Assembly (NCBI GenBank): GCA_020796225.1
Contig: CM036754.1
Location: forward strand, 18,552,867 to 18,616,866
Origin: Arion vulgaris
Lineage: Eukaryota > Mollusca > Gastropoda > Stylommatophora > Arionidae
Direction: 5' to 3'
Length of the DNA stretch: 64,000 nt
Shown here: piece by piece, positions 1-10,729 of the stretch
Position numbering within the stretch: the first letter of the stretch is position 1
Layout: each line of letters begins with the position of its first letter
Notes under the pieces: model-generated
Told to the model about the DNA's origin: nothing
Database searches by the model: none
Seen by the model: the letters and a program-made list of their open reading frames with translations, nothing else
Made by a program: the position numbers and the translations under genes

Positions 1-1764
1 AAAAATACGGAGAACAACTGTCATTACTATGCAAAGAACAGCCACGAAATTTTTCAAAAGTGTCAATTCCATGAGGATAAGAGACGAAAGTTTCAACCCC
101 ACTGACATTATTAATGATAAAACGGTACACCGATATTTAATACAAACGGAAGGAAGAACAGATGGAAAGAATACTTCCAAGAACTACTTAACCAACCACC
201 AACACCAACTGCGAATAGATTTAAAAATAACACAAGTATAGAAGAACCAAATATACTCATCCAAGAAATAGAAGAAGTTGTGAAGAAGAGTCCACGTCAC
301 AAGACAGCAGGCATAGACGGTATAACCAATGAAGCAATCAAGGCATGCGGAGAAACAGGAATACAATGGATTCATAGAATCTTCAAGTCAGCCTGGACAG
401 AAAGAGAAGTCCCCAAAGATTGGCAGAAAGCCATCATAATACCAATATGGAAAAAAGGGCAACAAAAGAGAATGCAATACATACAGAGGCATATCATTAT
501 TAAGTCATGTTGGGAAACTATATGCTAAAATTTTGGAATCTAGAATCAAACCTATAATAGAACCACAGCTGAACATCGCTCAATTTGGGTTCAGAAAAGG
601 AAAGAGTTGCACTGATGCCCTGTTCACACTAAGGCAACTCAGCGAAAACACCATAGAATATGACAAACAGCTCAACTTAGCATTCATAGACCAAGAAAAA
701 GCCTTTGATAGAATAAACAGAAACAAACTATGGACCATACTAAGTGAATATGGAATTCAGGGCCAACTATTAGACAATATTAGAGCGCTATACCAAAATG
801 CTCAAGCGTAGTACGAACAAGCGACGGCCTGACAGACGAATTTGAATTATCATCAGGAGTAAGGCAGGGATGTGTGCTTTCGCCTATACTTTCAATATTT
901 ACATAGACAGGATAACGCAAGAAACCAAGACAGATAACAACCTCGATAACAACTACAATTTAATAAACGAACTACTCTTTGCAGATGATCAGAGTATAAT
1001 TTACAACAACGAACACAAACTTCAACAACACATAAATGCCCTGCAAGCCACATGCGAAAAATATGACATGAAAATTAACACCTCCAAAACAGAAGTCATG
1101 ACAATAAGCAGGTCAACAGGTCAACTAAATATACACGTGAATAATGTCAAAATACAACAGACTCCAGAATTCAAATATCTCGGGAGTATATTCACAGCAG
1201 ATGGAAAGATGGACAGAGAAATCGAGACTAGATGCCAGAAGGCAAATGCAGTGACATACCAACTGTCACCACTATTAAAACATCCAAGCATTAACATGGC
1301 AGTCAAACGACAACTGATAAACTGCATATTTATTCCAACTCTCTGCTATCAGTGCCAAACATGGCCCCTGACTAAGACACAAGAAAGAAAGATTACAACA
1401 TGTGAAATGAGATGTCTACGAAAAGCTGTCAACGTTACAAGGCGAGATAGAGTGAGAAACGAGAATATCAGAAGCATCGTTGGTACTATACCATGCATAC
1501 AGTACATCGAGAAGCAAAGATTCAAGTGGTTCGGCCATTTAATGAGAATGGAACCACATTTACTACCATCACGTGCCTATAATAATCGACACTCAGGGCG
1601 CAGAGCACGAGGCAGGCCAAGAACAAGATGGATAGATAACATCTCAGAGTCCCTGCAAGCATGGACTGACAACGTCAAGCGCAACACACCTGGCACAAGA
1701 TAAGAAACTAACTCTCCCCACGACGCTTCACGGCAAATGTGGTTAAGATAAGATAAGATAAGAC
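1..1764 (+). mobile_element. LINE-A: truncated, frame-broken RTE-like non-LTR retrotransposon
   Basis: Reverse transcriptase body of a LINE, cut by the window start and split over at least three frames (about 184-528, 533-811, 870-1703). Visible RT landmarks are a KTAGIDGI-type block near 300, FGFRKGKSCTDALF near 590, the motif A region AFIDQEKAFDRI near 690, SSGVRQGC (motif B) near 855 and LLFADD (motif C) near 975. The C-terminal part carries FKWFGHLMRM and GRPRTRWID, typical of RTE/BovB-like proteins. The 3' end is a short (AAGAT)n tail at about 1743-1764. The frame breaks make it a dead copy. The RTE assignment is by pattern memory only. Confidence 0.85.
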
Positions 1765-1854
1765 CTATTAACATAACATCGTCTTCCACCACAGCGTTAC
1801 ATTTGCTACCTACCTTTCGTTCATTAAAAATAATTATAGTAACGAAACACTTTA

Positions 1855-2106
1855 AAGGGTTTTTAAGCCGTAGCATTGACTTCATTGCACCGGGTTTCCC
1901 CATATGGCTTGGTCCCTCTCCGCAGAAATGGCACGCCACCTGTCGAGAGCATTGCACAAAGCACGAACTCCATAGCTCCAGAATCAATCCTAGGGGTCTC
2001 TGGAAAAAAAAACTGCACTCGGGAACAGAATGGCACGGTCCGGATTTGAACCCACCACCTTCGACTCACAAGGCAAAGGGCTTAACCACTTAGCCACAGA
2101 GACCCC
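1855..2106 (-). mobile_element. SINE, family S1 (tRNA-derived head)
   Basis: Read on the minus strand, the head has an A-box-like TGGCTAAGTGG and a consensus B box GGTTCAAATCC, followed by a body starting near 1990 (GGAGCTATGGAGTTCGTG) that recurs at 13.7, 15.6 and 31.4 kb. This is a pol III SINE, not a tRNA gene, because the body follows the head directly and the head does not fold as a full cloverleaf. Confidence 0.8.
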
Positions 2107-2309
2107 CTGAGGTATGTATATTGGGTAATACGATGTTAGGTCCGTATTTTTCATTGTCCGATAAGTGATGTAGCCAGCATCACGCCGATCGCCTTTACAT
2201 CCCAGTACTTTTCCTGGTGCCCAATTAAGGCTGGGTCGACCCGAGAGCCGTAAAGGTTGGAAAACTATTCCACATCCATTGGGGAATTGAACCCGAACCA
2301 CTCAATGTT
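2104..2309 (-). mobile_element. SINE, family S2
   Basis: The minus strand shows a B-box match GGTTCAATTCC near 2285 and a body with GACCCAGCCTTAATTGGG. The same body recurs on the minus strand at about 39.96-40.13, 41.30-41.47 and 42.64-42.80 kb. The A box seems to be lost at the junction with the upstream SINE. Confidence 0.7.
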
Positions 2310-2311
2310 GT

Positions 2312-2503
2312 CTCTATTTTTTTTCGATTTTCGATCCAGAAGCACTTGTTTCAGCTCTTCGGCTCGGTGCCATGGACATCGTAACCCTTCGGTTCGGTGC
2401 CACGAACACCGTGAATCTGGGGAACCTGTGACTTTTCTGCCAGCCCGCGGAATTGGAATCGCACTCAGAGAGGGCTAGTCACCCGTAGTCCATCGCATGA
2501 CTA
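2312..2503 (-). mobile_element. SINE, family S3
   Basis: The minus-strand copy matches the plus-strand copy at 19185-19372: head with GGGTGACTAG, a TTCCGCGG core, then repeated GTTCGGTGCC-like blocks and a short A-rich end. It is the third minus-strand SINE in a row after S1 and S2. Confidence 0.75.
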
Positions 2504-2553
2504 GCCCTCTCTGAGAGGATGTTGTGTCTCCATGCTGACACACAACATCCTCT
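2464..2553. repeat. Two abutting perfect hairpins
   Basis: 2464-2481 is the exact reverse complement of 2498-2515 (18 bp, 16-bp loop). 2514-2527 is the exact reverse complement of 2540-2553 (14 bp, 12-bp loop). They lie at the junction of the S3 head and the downstream LINE-I fragment. Confidence 0.85.
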
Positions 2554-3488
2554 GCACTTGGAAATAAAGAGACAAAAGGAAATAGGTTAAAAGAGGAAAA
2601 TCTTGGATGGGTCAGGCCGAGGACTGTATTGAACAGGTGTGTACACTTGAAGATATTGATCCCGGTGAAGAATGGATACCAGTGCCAACAGGAATCGCTA
2701 CATCCTTTTCTGTATGCATCGAACTTGATAAAGAATGCAGGTAACACAACCCACTTGTCGTGGAGGCAGAGGTTCAGGCATTAATTTCTGAGAACGCATC
2801 TGAGCATGATGTAATCATTTATACGGATGGTTCGGTGATTCGACATGTGCGGAGCTCATGGGCTTTCACTGCTCAGGTCGGAGGTGATGTTGTGAAGGAA
2901 GACAGTGGTGGTTTTGCCGTGACTACGAGCAGTCTCACTATGGAAATCATGGCGGTTACCAAAGCGATGATTTGGCTAGAATCACAGACTTTTATCCATG
3001 CATGTTTTCTCAGTGACTCAATGAGTATGCTCAGGAAGATTGAAACAGGATGGGCTAGGAGACATTGGATAGAATCGCTGGGGAGGTCTAAGCTGACAAA
3101 GATCAGTTTTATTTTGTGCCAGGGCATGCAGGTGTAAGGGGAATGAACGTGCGGATAGGCTTGCAGGTATGGCTGCTGTCCAAAGCGGACGAGCAATGGA
3201 CCAGGCTGATATTATAAATTCCTTAAGGAGAGAGGGCGTGTACATGATTCACGTAATAGCGGTGAATCCACAACACTAACCAGACTGCAAGAACTCTAAG
3301 TAAAGTGTGGTGTAGCTCGACAAGAACGCTATGCTGGCAGACAAAGAAGAATTGTAAACCAACAAAGAACCGGTGTCGTTAGTCGCCACATGCTGATGGA
3401 CATACTGAAGGAGAGATCGGAGCACTTATGGACTAATTTGTTTGACGTGCAGTGATGGTGATCCGACGACTAAACTAAACTAAACTAA
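2554..3488 (+). mobile_element. LINE-I: RNase H domain and 3' end of an I-group-like LINE
   Basis: An ORF at 2760-3137 encodes an RNase H fold: IYTDGSV (catalytic Asp, residue 23), LTMEIMAV (Glu 62) and LSDSMSML (Asp 86). A frameshift near 3110-3135 separates it from the last RNase H block, VPGHAGVRGN, followed by RADRLAG. The 3' end is an (ACTAA)n tail at 3467-3488. RNase H after RT is known for I/Nimb/R1-type LINEs. The reading-frame breaks mean it is inactive. Related copies lie at 8.9, 18.5, 24.6, 47.4, 50.4 and 63.2 kb. Confidence 0.8.
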
Positions 3489-3639
3489 GTCCAACGCGCT
3501 ACGAACACGCAGGGCAGGCGGACCGTTGTCTCTATTATAAACGTCACTGTCTTTTGTAGCTCACATCTAACTCTGTGTAGTTTTGTATCTAGGTTTAGTT
3601 TTGCTAGACAGTGAGTTTTGCCGCAATATATTATTAAGT
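3489..3639. other. Short unassigned spacer
   Basis: No reading frame, repeat tail or splice signals that I can support. Confidence 0.5.
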
Positions 3640-3835
3640 GTTTAAGGATGCGTTGGTTAGGACGCGAAGAGGAGTGTCTGACCGAATAGATTAGAGCGCG
3701 GCTTCCATGTAGGAGAACTGTGTTTAATTCACGGTAAGGAAAGGATATTTTTGTTGTGGGCATAACTGAAATATCCTAACCTGAACAGCTTTCCTGCGAT
3801 TGCACTAGCCATACGGTCATTAAATTCATCAGCTT
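3640..3835 (+). mobile_element. SINE, family S4
   Basis: The same sequence occurs on the minus strand at 21200-21400 and 26470-26690. Shared blocks include a GTCTGACCGAATAGATTAGA-like head, a TTCAATCCACGG-like B-box region, a CATAACCTGAACA-like centre and GCGATTGCACTAGCCAT. The B-box match is degenerate here (GTTTAATTC). Confidence 0.7.
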
Positions 3836-4145
3836 CTTCTTCTTTGCGTTCGTTCTTTACGACCAATTTTAAACACTCTTTGTGATATGTTTGATCTTTG
3901 CCAAGAACGTGTATACGTTGCACATTGGTTTGGTAGGCCCCTAAACACATAGACTTCTACACGTTTAGGACACATTCATCCGATTTCAACGAAACCTCCT
4001 TAGGCAGGCGCCTCTTACGACATGCGGTGCAGATTACAGTGGTTCTATTCTTTACACCCCAAATTTGGGCCCCGGTAACCACTCGGGCGTTCAACCTCTC
4101 ATCCCACCTGTCCTACACCGCCTTTAAAGGCGGTACTACAGACAG
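3836..4145 (-). mobile_element. S5-type SINE-like repeat, variant with GAA-rich tail
   Basis: Minus-strand copy with its (GAA)n tail at the low-coordinate end (CTTCTTCTTC on plus, near 3832). It shares TTTGTGATATGTTTGATC and CCCCTAAAC blocks with 29040-29120 and, inverted, 55065-55225. No clear pol III head, so SINE-like rather than proven SINE. Confidence 0.6.
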
Positions 4146-4939
4146 CAACATTTTTTTAATGTGTTAACAGTCATCCGAGCTACCTGATCTGTCCATCTCA
4201 TCTGTTTCTTCCGTGACAGTGAATCATGGAATCTGCGCTCTAATGAAGACTTCGGTTTCTGAAGTTGTTTCCTGTAATTTCTAACAAGAATTCTACATAA
4301 ACTCACATTCTTTTATTGATAAAAAACAACCCAGTAACAACATGTGAGACTAGTCCGTAGAGTAATTATTGTAGCACGAGATGAAGAGTTGTCTAGGATT
4401 CAATGAACACACAAAATCGTTACATGTATACTTAATTGAACTTACATATATTATTAGTTCTCTCTCTGACTACTAATTGAGTAGCAATCAGTGCAACACA
4501 AGTAGACAATCGAACGTAGTCATGCATTCTGTATACACTTGAAACTTTAACAAGCTCTGCTATCGAACGTAACAAATTAGTCGCCAGAATTTCAAATGTA
4601 AATGACATCTATTTTTATGTTTACTGAATCAAGCTGTCTGGTTGTTTATTTGCTCGATGTTTTTGTTGTTGTTATGTTTGTAATCGTATACCAAACAACT
4701 TAGAAGAAATATGTTTCAAAACTTTGAGTTGTTTGTCATGGGATATGAATAAGTACGGACAGCGTTATTTGATGATAACAAAGTATTCTATAAAAGATGT
4801 TTCACAGAATGACGAAATGTATCATTAGAAAACTATAACAAGATGTGAGTGCGTCATTTGGTGACTAAGATTTATATAACCAATAATTACCATGTGAAAT
4901 GAAAGAAAAGCGTGGTATATCATTTATAAAACATATATA
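4146..4939. other. AT-rich stretch without recognisable gene
   Basis: No long reading frame, tandem repeat or transposon domain that I can support. It may be unique intergenic sequence. Confidence 0.5.
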
Positions 4940-5085
4940 ACTCCTGTTGTTCGTTTGCTTGATAAAGGCCTTGTTGGTCGTAACGTTGCTGTATTTTGTC
5001 ATTGTTTTTGTAATTTGTAAAACTACAGTACTTTGTGATTACGTGTTTTGCCAATCAAATAGTTTTACTGCAGTCTCATCTGTTT
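4940..5085 (+). mobile_element. S6 repeat with GATAAAGGCC/CGTAACG motif
   Basis: Contains CTTGATAAAGGCC, a 4-bp stem partner GGTC, then CGTAACGTTG, followed by an ACTACAGTACTTTGTG block and TTTGCCAATC. Other copies: 19945-20137 (+), 30255-30445 (-), and the 8819-8941 duplication, which carries its distal end. The motif resembles a decayed hammerhead or Penelope-type terminal structure. Confidence 0.6.
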
Positions 5086-5114
5086 TGTGAATATATTATT
5101 TATAGTACGTCGTT

Positions 5115-5400
5115 ATCAACCCGTCTTTTTCTTTGAACGTTCCATATCGACATCTTGTTAACCGCTTTTTGTGATTTCTATGTGATTCAAGCCTAAAAAG
5201 GGATTTAAGTTGTGTCAGTTATGCGCCTACACTTAGTCAGCACATCCGATTTCTTTCGACGCTTTTTATTTACTAGGGTAGTTTCCATAGGCCCCTACCT
5301 CAGTCGCCTTTTACATGATGCCTTGTAGGTCTCAGTCTTACTATTCTTTGCTCCCCTTGCGAGCCCTGACAACACAAAGGCGACCAGTAACAGTAAACGA
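5115..5400 (-). mobile_element. S5 SINE-like repeat
   Basis: Minus-strand copy of the family also at 29128-29400 (-), 46850-47115 (+), 51765-52000 (+) and 62940-63180 (-). Shared blocks on the plus strand here include TTTTTATTTACTAGG, AGGCCCCTACCTCAGTCGCC, CCTTGTAGG and TTTGCTCCCCTTGCG. Confidence 0.7.
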
Positions 5401-6404
5401 ATCGTTGATTTTTCTAGGCACCACTTATACGTTCAGTAGCTTGTCGTTGCTTTCTGAACAGTAACCATCTTGTGCCATACTGATAAGCGTAGTTTGTCAT
5501 GGTTTCCCATCTTACAAAATCACCAGATTCCCTGATCAAGTCTGTGTTCATGTCTCAATAATGTCATCCGGCCAAGCTGTCCCAGCATTTATTTCTTAGT
5601 CTTATCTTTGTCCATTACCCCATCACGTTTACCAGTTGTCACTAAGTTTACAACTTTATTTCTACTCCTTGCAAATAAGAAAACATCCTGTTATAGACGG
5701 CAACGACAGACATAACACTGCGTCTAGTGCGTTTATGACAAACCTAGCCCAGATGTTAACATTGTTACGGTACAGTTAATAACTTCTCAAATGTTAACAT
5801 GGCTACTGTGGAGTTACACACTCCACTTCTGTTAACATTGTTACTGTACAATTCACTTAATCTTTCCATGTCGTTTGTTCTCTTTACAAAATCGAGTCGA
5901 TCACTACCACCATAAATACTCCTATCACTTTGATCACAACCTCTGTCATCAGACTATCAATGTATCTACCAACATCCTATTTACCAACGTCTACAGCTAC
6001 AGTTCCATTGAACTACGAAACTTACATACAGAAGTTATGAGAAAAAATATTTTTAGACTTTGTTTCCTCACTGTTAGATTTTCCCTTTTGGAACATGAGA
6101 CAAATTGTCTCAGACAATTTCATGCAGGATTGATTTCAACACCTTTTCACATTGGCAAGAACTTAAGATTTTAGTCTCTGGATAAAACTATTCTCTGGAA
6201 GAAGAACAACACATATTTGATGTACTCATTTACAAACTTCAAGCAAATACTTTCCAGCTATATATTAGAGAGGAATTACAGTAAAGACAAATGTTGTAGT
6301 ATTATATAAAAATGAAATTGAAAGACAAAAAGACGCCATTTACTTATATATATTCACATTTCTCAAGTTCCATTTCTTTTCTCCATCTGTTTGTTCATTA
6401 TTCA
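5401..6404. other. Unassigned AT-rich stretch
   Basis: One 99-codon frame (5875-6174) has no domain, signal peptide or splice support and I do not call it. A weak two-fold repeat around GTTAACATTGTTAC lies at 5757-5850. Nothing else is recognised. Confidence 0.5.
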
Positions 6405-6900
6405 TGGTTCCAAAGTCCCAAGTCTTCTCTCTATCTAGTTCAGCCTTTCCCCAAAGTGGGCAGTACTCCCTCCCCAGTGGGCGCTGAAGCGTTCTGCGGA
6501 AGAAGGGGAGGGAGGAGAAGTGTGAGTTCAGAAAAGGGGGGTTCAGGCGATTAGGGATCGGTGGCTCCATAAAGAAGAAATTAATAATAAATATTTTAAA
6601 ATAGATTATCTTCGTGATTTTGGGATTGAATAATCATTTAAAATTTGAATTCTGCATTTAAATTCATCTTATGCCCGTCTTACATGATCCATTTTTTCAT
6701 CAATTGTTTATTTTATGCATATAATCATTTGAAAATTGACCATATATGACAGAAATATATATCAATTTTCTGTCAAATAGAAAATAGAGCATGTATATCT
6801 GGAGGGTGGACGTTGGCAAACTGTTTTAATGGGGAGGGGCGTTACAAAATTTATGTTGTGCAAAGTGGGCGTGGGTCGAAAAGTTTGGGAATCTATAATC
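6405..6900 (+). mobile_element. D1: non-autonomous DNA-transposon remnant
   Basis: About 490 bp with similar ends: CCCCAAAGTGGGC and CCAGTGGGCGCTG at the left, and on the opposite strand TTCCCAAACTTTTCGACCC and CGCCCACTTTG at the right. The interior is AT-rich (AAAATTGACCATATATGACA). An inverted second copy lies at 9235-9699. No transposase is encoded. A hAT-like origin is only a guess. Confidence 0.6.
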
Positions 6901-6984
6901 TAGTTCTATCATTATCGGTTTTTGCCTTATCCCCATTTCCGTTCCATACAGTAATGAATAATATATATAGCACTTCCCATCCAT

Positions 6985-8470
6985 CTGTATTTATGTATCT
7001 GTATGCATGTATCTGTATGCATGTATCTGTATGCATGTATCTGTATGCATCCATCTGTATGCATGTATCTGTATGCATGTATCTGTATTTATGTATCTGT
7101 ATGCATGTATCTGTATTTATGTATCTGTATGCATGTATCTGTATGCATGTATCTGTATGCATGTATCTGTATGCATGTATCTGTATTTATGTATCTGTAT
7201 GCATGTATCTGTATTTATGTATCTGTATGCATGTATCTGTATTTATGTATCTGTATGCATGTATCTGTATGCATGTATCTGTATGCATGTATCTGTATTT
7301 ATGTATCTGTATGCATGTATCTGTATTTATGTATCTGTATGCATGTATCTGTATTTATGTATCTGTATGCATGTATCTGTATTTATGTATCTGTATGCAT
7401 GTATCTGTATTTATGTATCTGTATGCATGTATCTGTATTTATGTATCTGTATGCATGTATCTGTATTTATGTATCTGTATGCATGTATCTGTATTTATGT
7501 ATCTGTATGCATGTATCTGTATTTATGTATCTGTATGCATGTATCTGTATTTATGTATCTGTATGCATGTATCTGTATTTATGTATCTGTATGCATGTAT
7601 CTGTATGCATGTATCTGTATTTATGTATCTGTATGCATGTATTTGTATGCATGTATCTGTATTTATGTATCTGTATGCATGTATTTGTATGCATGTATCT
7701 GTATTTATGTATCTGTATGCATGTATCTGTATTTATGTATCTGTATTTATGTATCTGTATGCATGTATCTGTATTTATGTATCTGTATGCATGTATCTGT
7801 ATTTATGTATCTGTATGCATGTATCTGTATGCATGTATCTGTATGCATGTATCTGTATGCATGTATCTGTATGCATGTATCTGTATGCATGTATCTGTAT
7901 GCATGTATCTGTATTTATGTATCTGTATGCATGTATCTGTATGCATGTATCTGTATGCATGTATCTGTATGCATGTATCTGTATGCATGTATCTGTATTT
8001 ATGTATCTGTATGCATGTATCTGTATTTATGTATCTGTATGCATGTATCTGTATTTATGTATCTGTATGCATGTATCTGTATTTATGTATCTGTATGCAT
8101 GTATCTGTATTTATGTATCTGTATGCATGTATCTGTATTTATGTATCTGTATGCATGTATCTGTATTTATGTATCTGTATGCATGTATCTGTATGCATGT
8201 ATCTGTATTTATGTATCTGTATGCATGTATTTGTATGCATGTATCTGTATTTATGTATCTGTATGCATGTATTTGTATGCATGTATCTGTATTTATGTAT
8301 CTGTATGCATGTATCTGTATTTATGTATCTGTATTTATGTATCTGTATGCATGTATCTGTATTTATGTATCTGTATGCATGTATCTGTATTTATGTATCT
8401 GTATGCATGTATCTGTATGCATGTATCTGTATGCATGTATCTGTATGCATGTATCTGTATGCATGTATTT
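6985..8470. repeat. 14-bp minisatellite, about 106 units in two unit types
   Basis: Units are GTATCTGTATGCAT and GTATCTGTATTTAT, mixed in a non-random order, with rare ATTTGTATGC variants at 7641, 7683, 8229 and 8271. The variant pairs are exactly 588 bp (42 units) apart, showing a higher-order duplication. No unit has a stop in any plus frame, so 500-codon frames exist in all three; these are a by-product of the period and not genes. Confidence 0.95.
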
Positions 8471-8494
8471 ATTTACTGCTGCTTAACGCCATAT

Positions 8495-8735
8495 TGTGTC
8501 GTCTGTGGCTGAGGGGATAGTGACTCGGTCAATTAACACCGGAGTTCCGAGTTCGAATCACGCTGCGGACAATTTGATTGCAAATTGTTTCTCATGGATT
8601 TTACAAAGGACGATGGCGCCACCCGTTCAGAAAACAATGGAGAACTACTGAACGTAATAACGCCTAGAAAAATCTCAAACAGCGTTAAATAGCTGGGGTT
8701 GATTTGCAAAGTTCTGTAAAGGATATGCAATTAAC
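8495..8735 (+). mobile_element. SINE, family S7
   Basis: tRNA-like head with TGGCTGAGGGGATAG (A box) and GAGTTCGAATC (B box, about 8548-8558), followed by a body unlike the S1-S4 families. Single copy in this window. Confidence 0.65.
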
Positions 8736-8818
8736 TTAACTTTTAACACCAAGTAAGTTAGTTCAGGCAGTTTCTACTCAAGTTAAATCCTTTTCCTCCG
8801 TAATTCTGTTTACACCTG

Positions 8819-8941
8819 ACACATTTATACGGCAAATATATATGAGACTGCAGTAAAACTATTTGATTGGCACACATTTATACGCAAAATATATATGAGA
8901 CTGCAGTAAAACTATTTGATTGGCACACATTTATACGGCAA
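8819..8941. repeat. Two-and-a-bit copies of a 53-bp unit
   Basis: 8819-8871 and 8872-8924 are almost identical, with a third partial unit after them. The unit contains GAGACTGCAGTAAAACTATT, the reverse complement of the S6 end at about 5050-5085, so the duplication is built from S6 sequence. Confidence 0.85.
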
Positions 8942-8944
8942 AGT

Positions 8945-9234
8945 ATACTGAACTAGTCAGTATATCGGCTTTGCGGCAACTTAGAAAAATCTACTATCTT
9001 GTATATCGGCACAGACGGGTTAAGTTTCAGTTTGGAATAGCTTCATTACACATGTCCATAGGTGGTCCGTCGATTTTCAAAGCAATATCTTCAACAGTGT
9101 TCAACTACTAACCGTACCCAGTTCAGTGTTTATTGATGGTCCTACTCATGACATGTTGTGCTACTCTTTTCTGGTCACTTCAATCTAAGCCCTTGCGATC
9201 TAACTTTTGACGCAGATTGGTTTAAGATCATAAT
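8945..9234 (-). mobile_element. LINE-I 3' end (first part, split by D1)
   Basis: The minus-strand 3' terminal sequence matches 50448-51130 (-), 63640-63910 (+) and 24600-24870 (+). Shared blocks on plus include ACATGTCCATAGG and AATATCTTCAACAG. The match stops at D1 and resumes at about 9700. Confidence 0.65.
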
Positions 9235-9332
9235 TCCATAACTTTTCGGCCCACCGCCCACGACATAAACTATGTAACGCCCTCCCCTCCCATTATAACA
9301 GTTTCCCAACGCAACCCCCACCCACCCACATA

Positions 9333-9409
<77 letters not shown>

Positions 9410-9699
9410 GCTCTATTTTCACTTTGACATAAAAATTAGTATATATTTTGAAATACATGGTCAATTTTCAAATGATTATATATATGAAATAGAAAATTGA
9501 TGAAAATTATGGATCTTAAGATGGACATAAGATGAATTAAAATGCAGAATTCCAATTTTTAATGGTTATTCAATCACAAAAAAAACACGAAACCCCCCCA
9601 AATGATTCTAAACCCACTATCGCCCCCTGGAAGGCTGCAGCGCCCACTGTGGGGGGGGTGGTGCCGCCCACTTTGGGAACCCATGGTTTAGATTAAAGT
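9235..9699 (-). mobile_element. D1 DNA-transposon remnant, inverted copy, with internal (TA)n
   Basis: Inverted relative to 6405-6900. The ends show TTTTCGGCCCACCGCCC and, at the far side, CCCACTTTGGGAACCCATGG. A (TA)n tract fills about 9333-9405. The LINE-I sequence is interrupted here with a short similar flank on each side (GGTTTAAGAT and GGTTTAGAT), a possible target-site duplication. Confidence 0.65.
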
Positions 9700-9775
9700 C
9701 CTCTTTGCGTCCACACTTTATGAGAGCAACAGAATGTTAGCTCTATCCATGTTTAGCTCTGACTCAGTTTCTAGT
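9700..9775 (-). mobile_element. LINE-I 3' region (second part, beyond D1)
   Basis: TCCTCTTTGCG and TTAGCTCTATCCAT match the LINE-I copy at 51078-51140, continuing the sequence interrupted at 9234. Confidence 0.6.
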
Positions 9776-10051
9776 CTCATTCTGTTTGTTTGTTATGTAG
9801 GGGAATTAAAGCCTCTTTAAGCTGAGACACGCTATCTTCAACCTAAGGACTAACCTTGATTTGGTTATATCATAGCGTGTAGGTCAACAAACATAAAAAA
9901 TAAGTATTAACTCCCTTCGGAAAATCCAAGTTATTACTAATCTCATTCTGTTAGTAATGTTGTATGGTCTGCACATTTAACACTATTCATTATTGTTCCA
10001 ATATTTTATAATTATCACAATATATCATATTGTCTAAACATCTCTTCTCAC
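9776..10051. other. Unassigned spacer
   Basis: AT-rich sequence with no supported feature. Confidence 0.5.
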
Positions 10052-10218
10052 CAGTGGCGGCTCATGGTCAATTTTCTTGGTTGGGCCAGACACACATTTT
10101 CGGAAAAATTATGGATTTTGAAGTATTTACTATTATTTGTCTATTCGGGGATGTTATCCCCCCCTTTGATAATTGGTGAGTCCGGGACCCACTGGCCATT
10201 AATGACGAGCCGTCCCTG
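10052..10218 (+). mobile_element. hAT-like MITE
   Basis: Begins CAGTGGCGGCTCATGG and ends with the inverse of CAGGGACGGCTCGTC. Flanks CTTCTCAC (10044-10051) and CTTCTCGC (10219-10226) agree at 7 of 8 bases, a probable 8-bp target-site duplication, which is the hAT hallmark. It shares termini and interior with the MITE at 22426-22589 (opposite orientation). No coding capacity. Confidence 0.8.
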
Positions 10219-10511
10219 CTTCTCGCTATATTCATTAACGAGTGCTTAATTAATAATCTTTCTAAAACGTTGCTTAACTATTTTTCAAACCTATTCAAAG
10301 TATTATTTGCAAACAAAATTAATTCATTATTAATCTCACTGGCTTAGAAACTTGCAATTTCATATTTCCAACAAAACGATTCCATTAGCTTTTTAATTTC
10401 CCCTTTGGTAGTGAGTAATTTAATTGTTGCGTTAAAACTTGAAAACTTAATACTTTACTATTTGTGAGAACCGGCTTTTATATGTGTGAAGGATTGTTGG
10501 TCATTAAATTG
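10219..10511. other. Unassigned AT-rich spacer
   Basis: No supported gene or repeat. Confidence 0.5.
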
Positions 10512-10650
10512 ATCTGAATTGATTGATAGGAGCATCATCATTGCACTTCGATTAGTAACCATGTGTGTTCCGATCCCTGTCTTACACATGAAGATCTCTG
10601 CCGCAATGCCCGAACTCGGTAGCACCGATGAGAGTCACTGATGTAACTTT
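10512..10650 (-). mobile_element. SINE family S8, 3' part with TTGA-type tail
   Basis: GAATTGATTGATAGG tail, then CATTGCACTTCGATTAG and CATGTGTGTTCCGATC. The same 3' half recurs at 20150-20330 (-), 31005-31140 (-), 23175-23310 (+) and 35601-36045 (+). The tail is a (TCAA)n-like repeat. Confidence 0.75.
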
Positions 10651-10729
10651 GAAGTTGGCGAAAATATAGTTTTGTATACATTTTATTTAAAATCTTTACT
10701 AATGAATTTTGTCAGGTAGCGTTTATAAT

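Noticed and set aside
2030..2106. Functional tRNA genes at SINE heads (also 8500, 13580, 15440, 19190, 31230, 35600)
   Set aside because: A and B boxes are present, but the heads run into SINE bodies, recur with them, and do not form a full cloverleaf by eye.
6813..8520. Three overlapping frames of 500-557 codons as repeat proteins
   Set aside because: They follow directly from a 14-bp unit without stops in any frame. All three frames are open alike and the residues are just the translated repeat.
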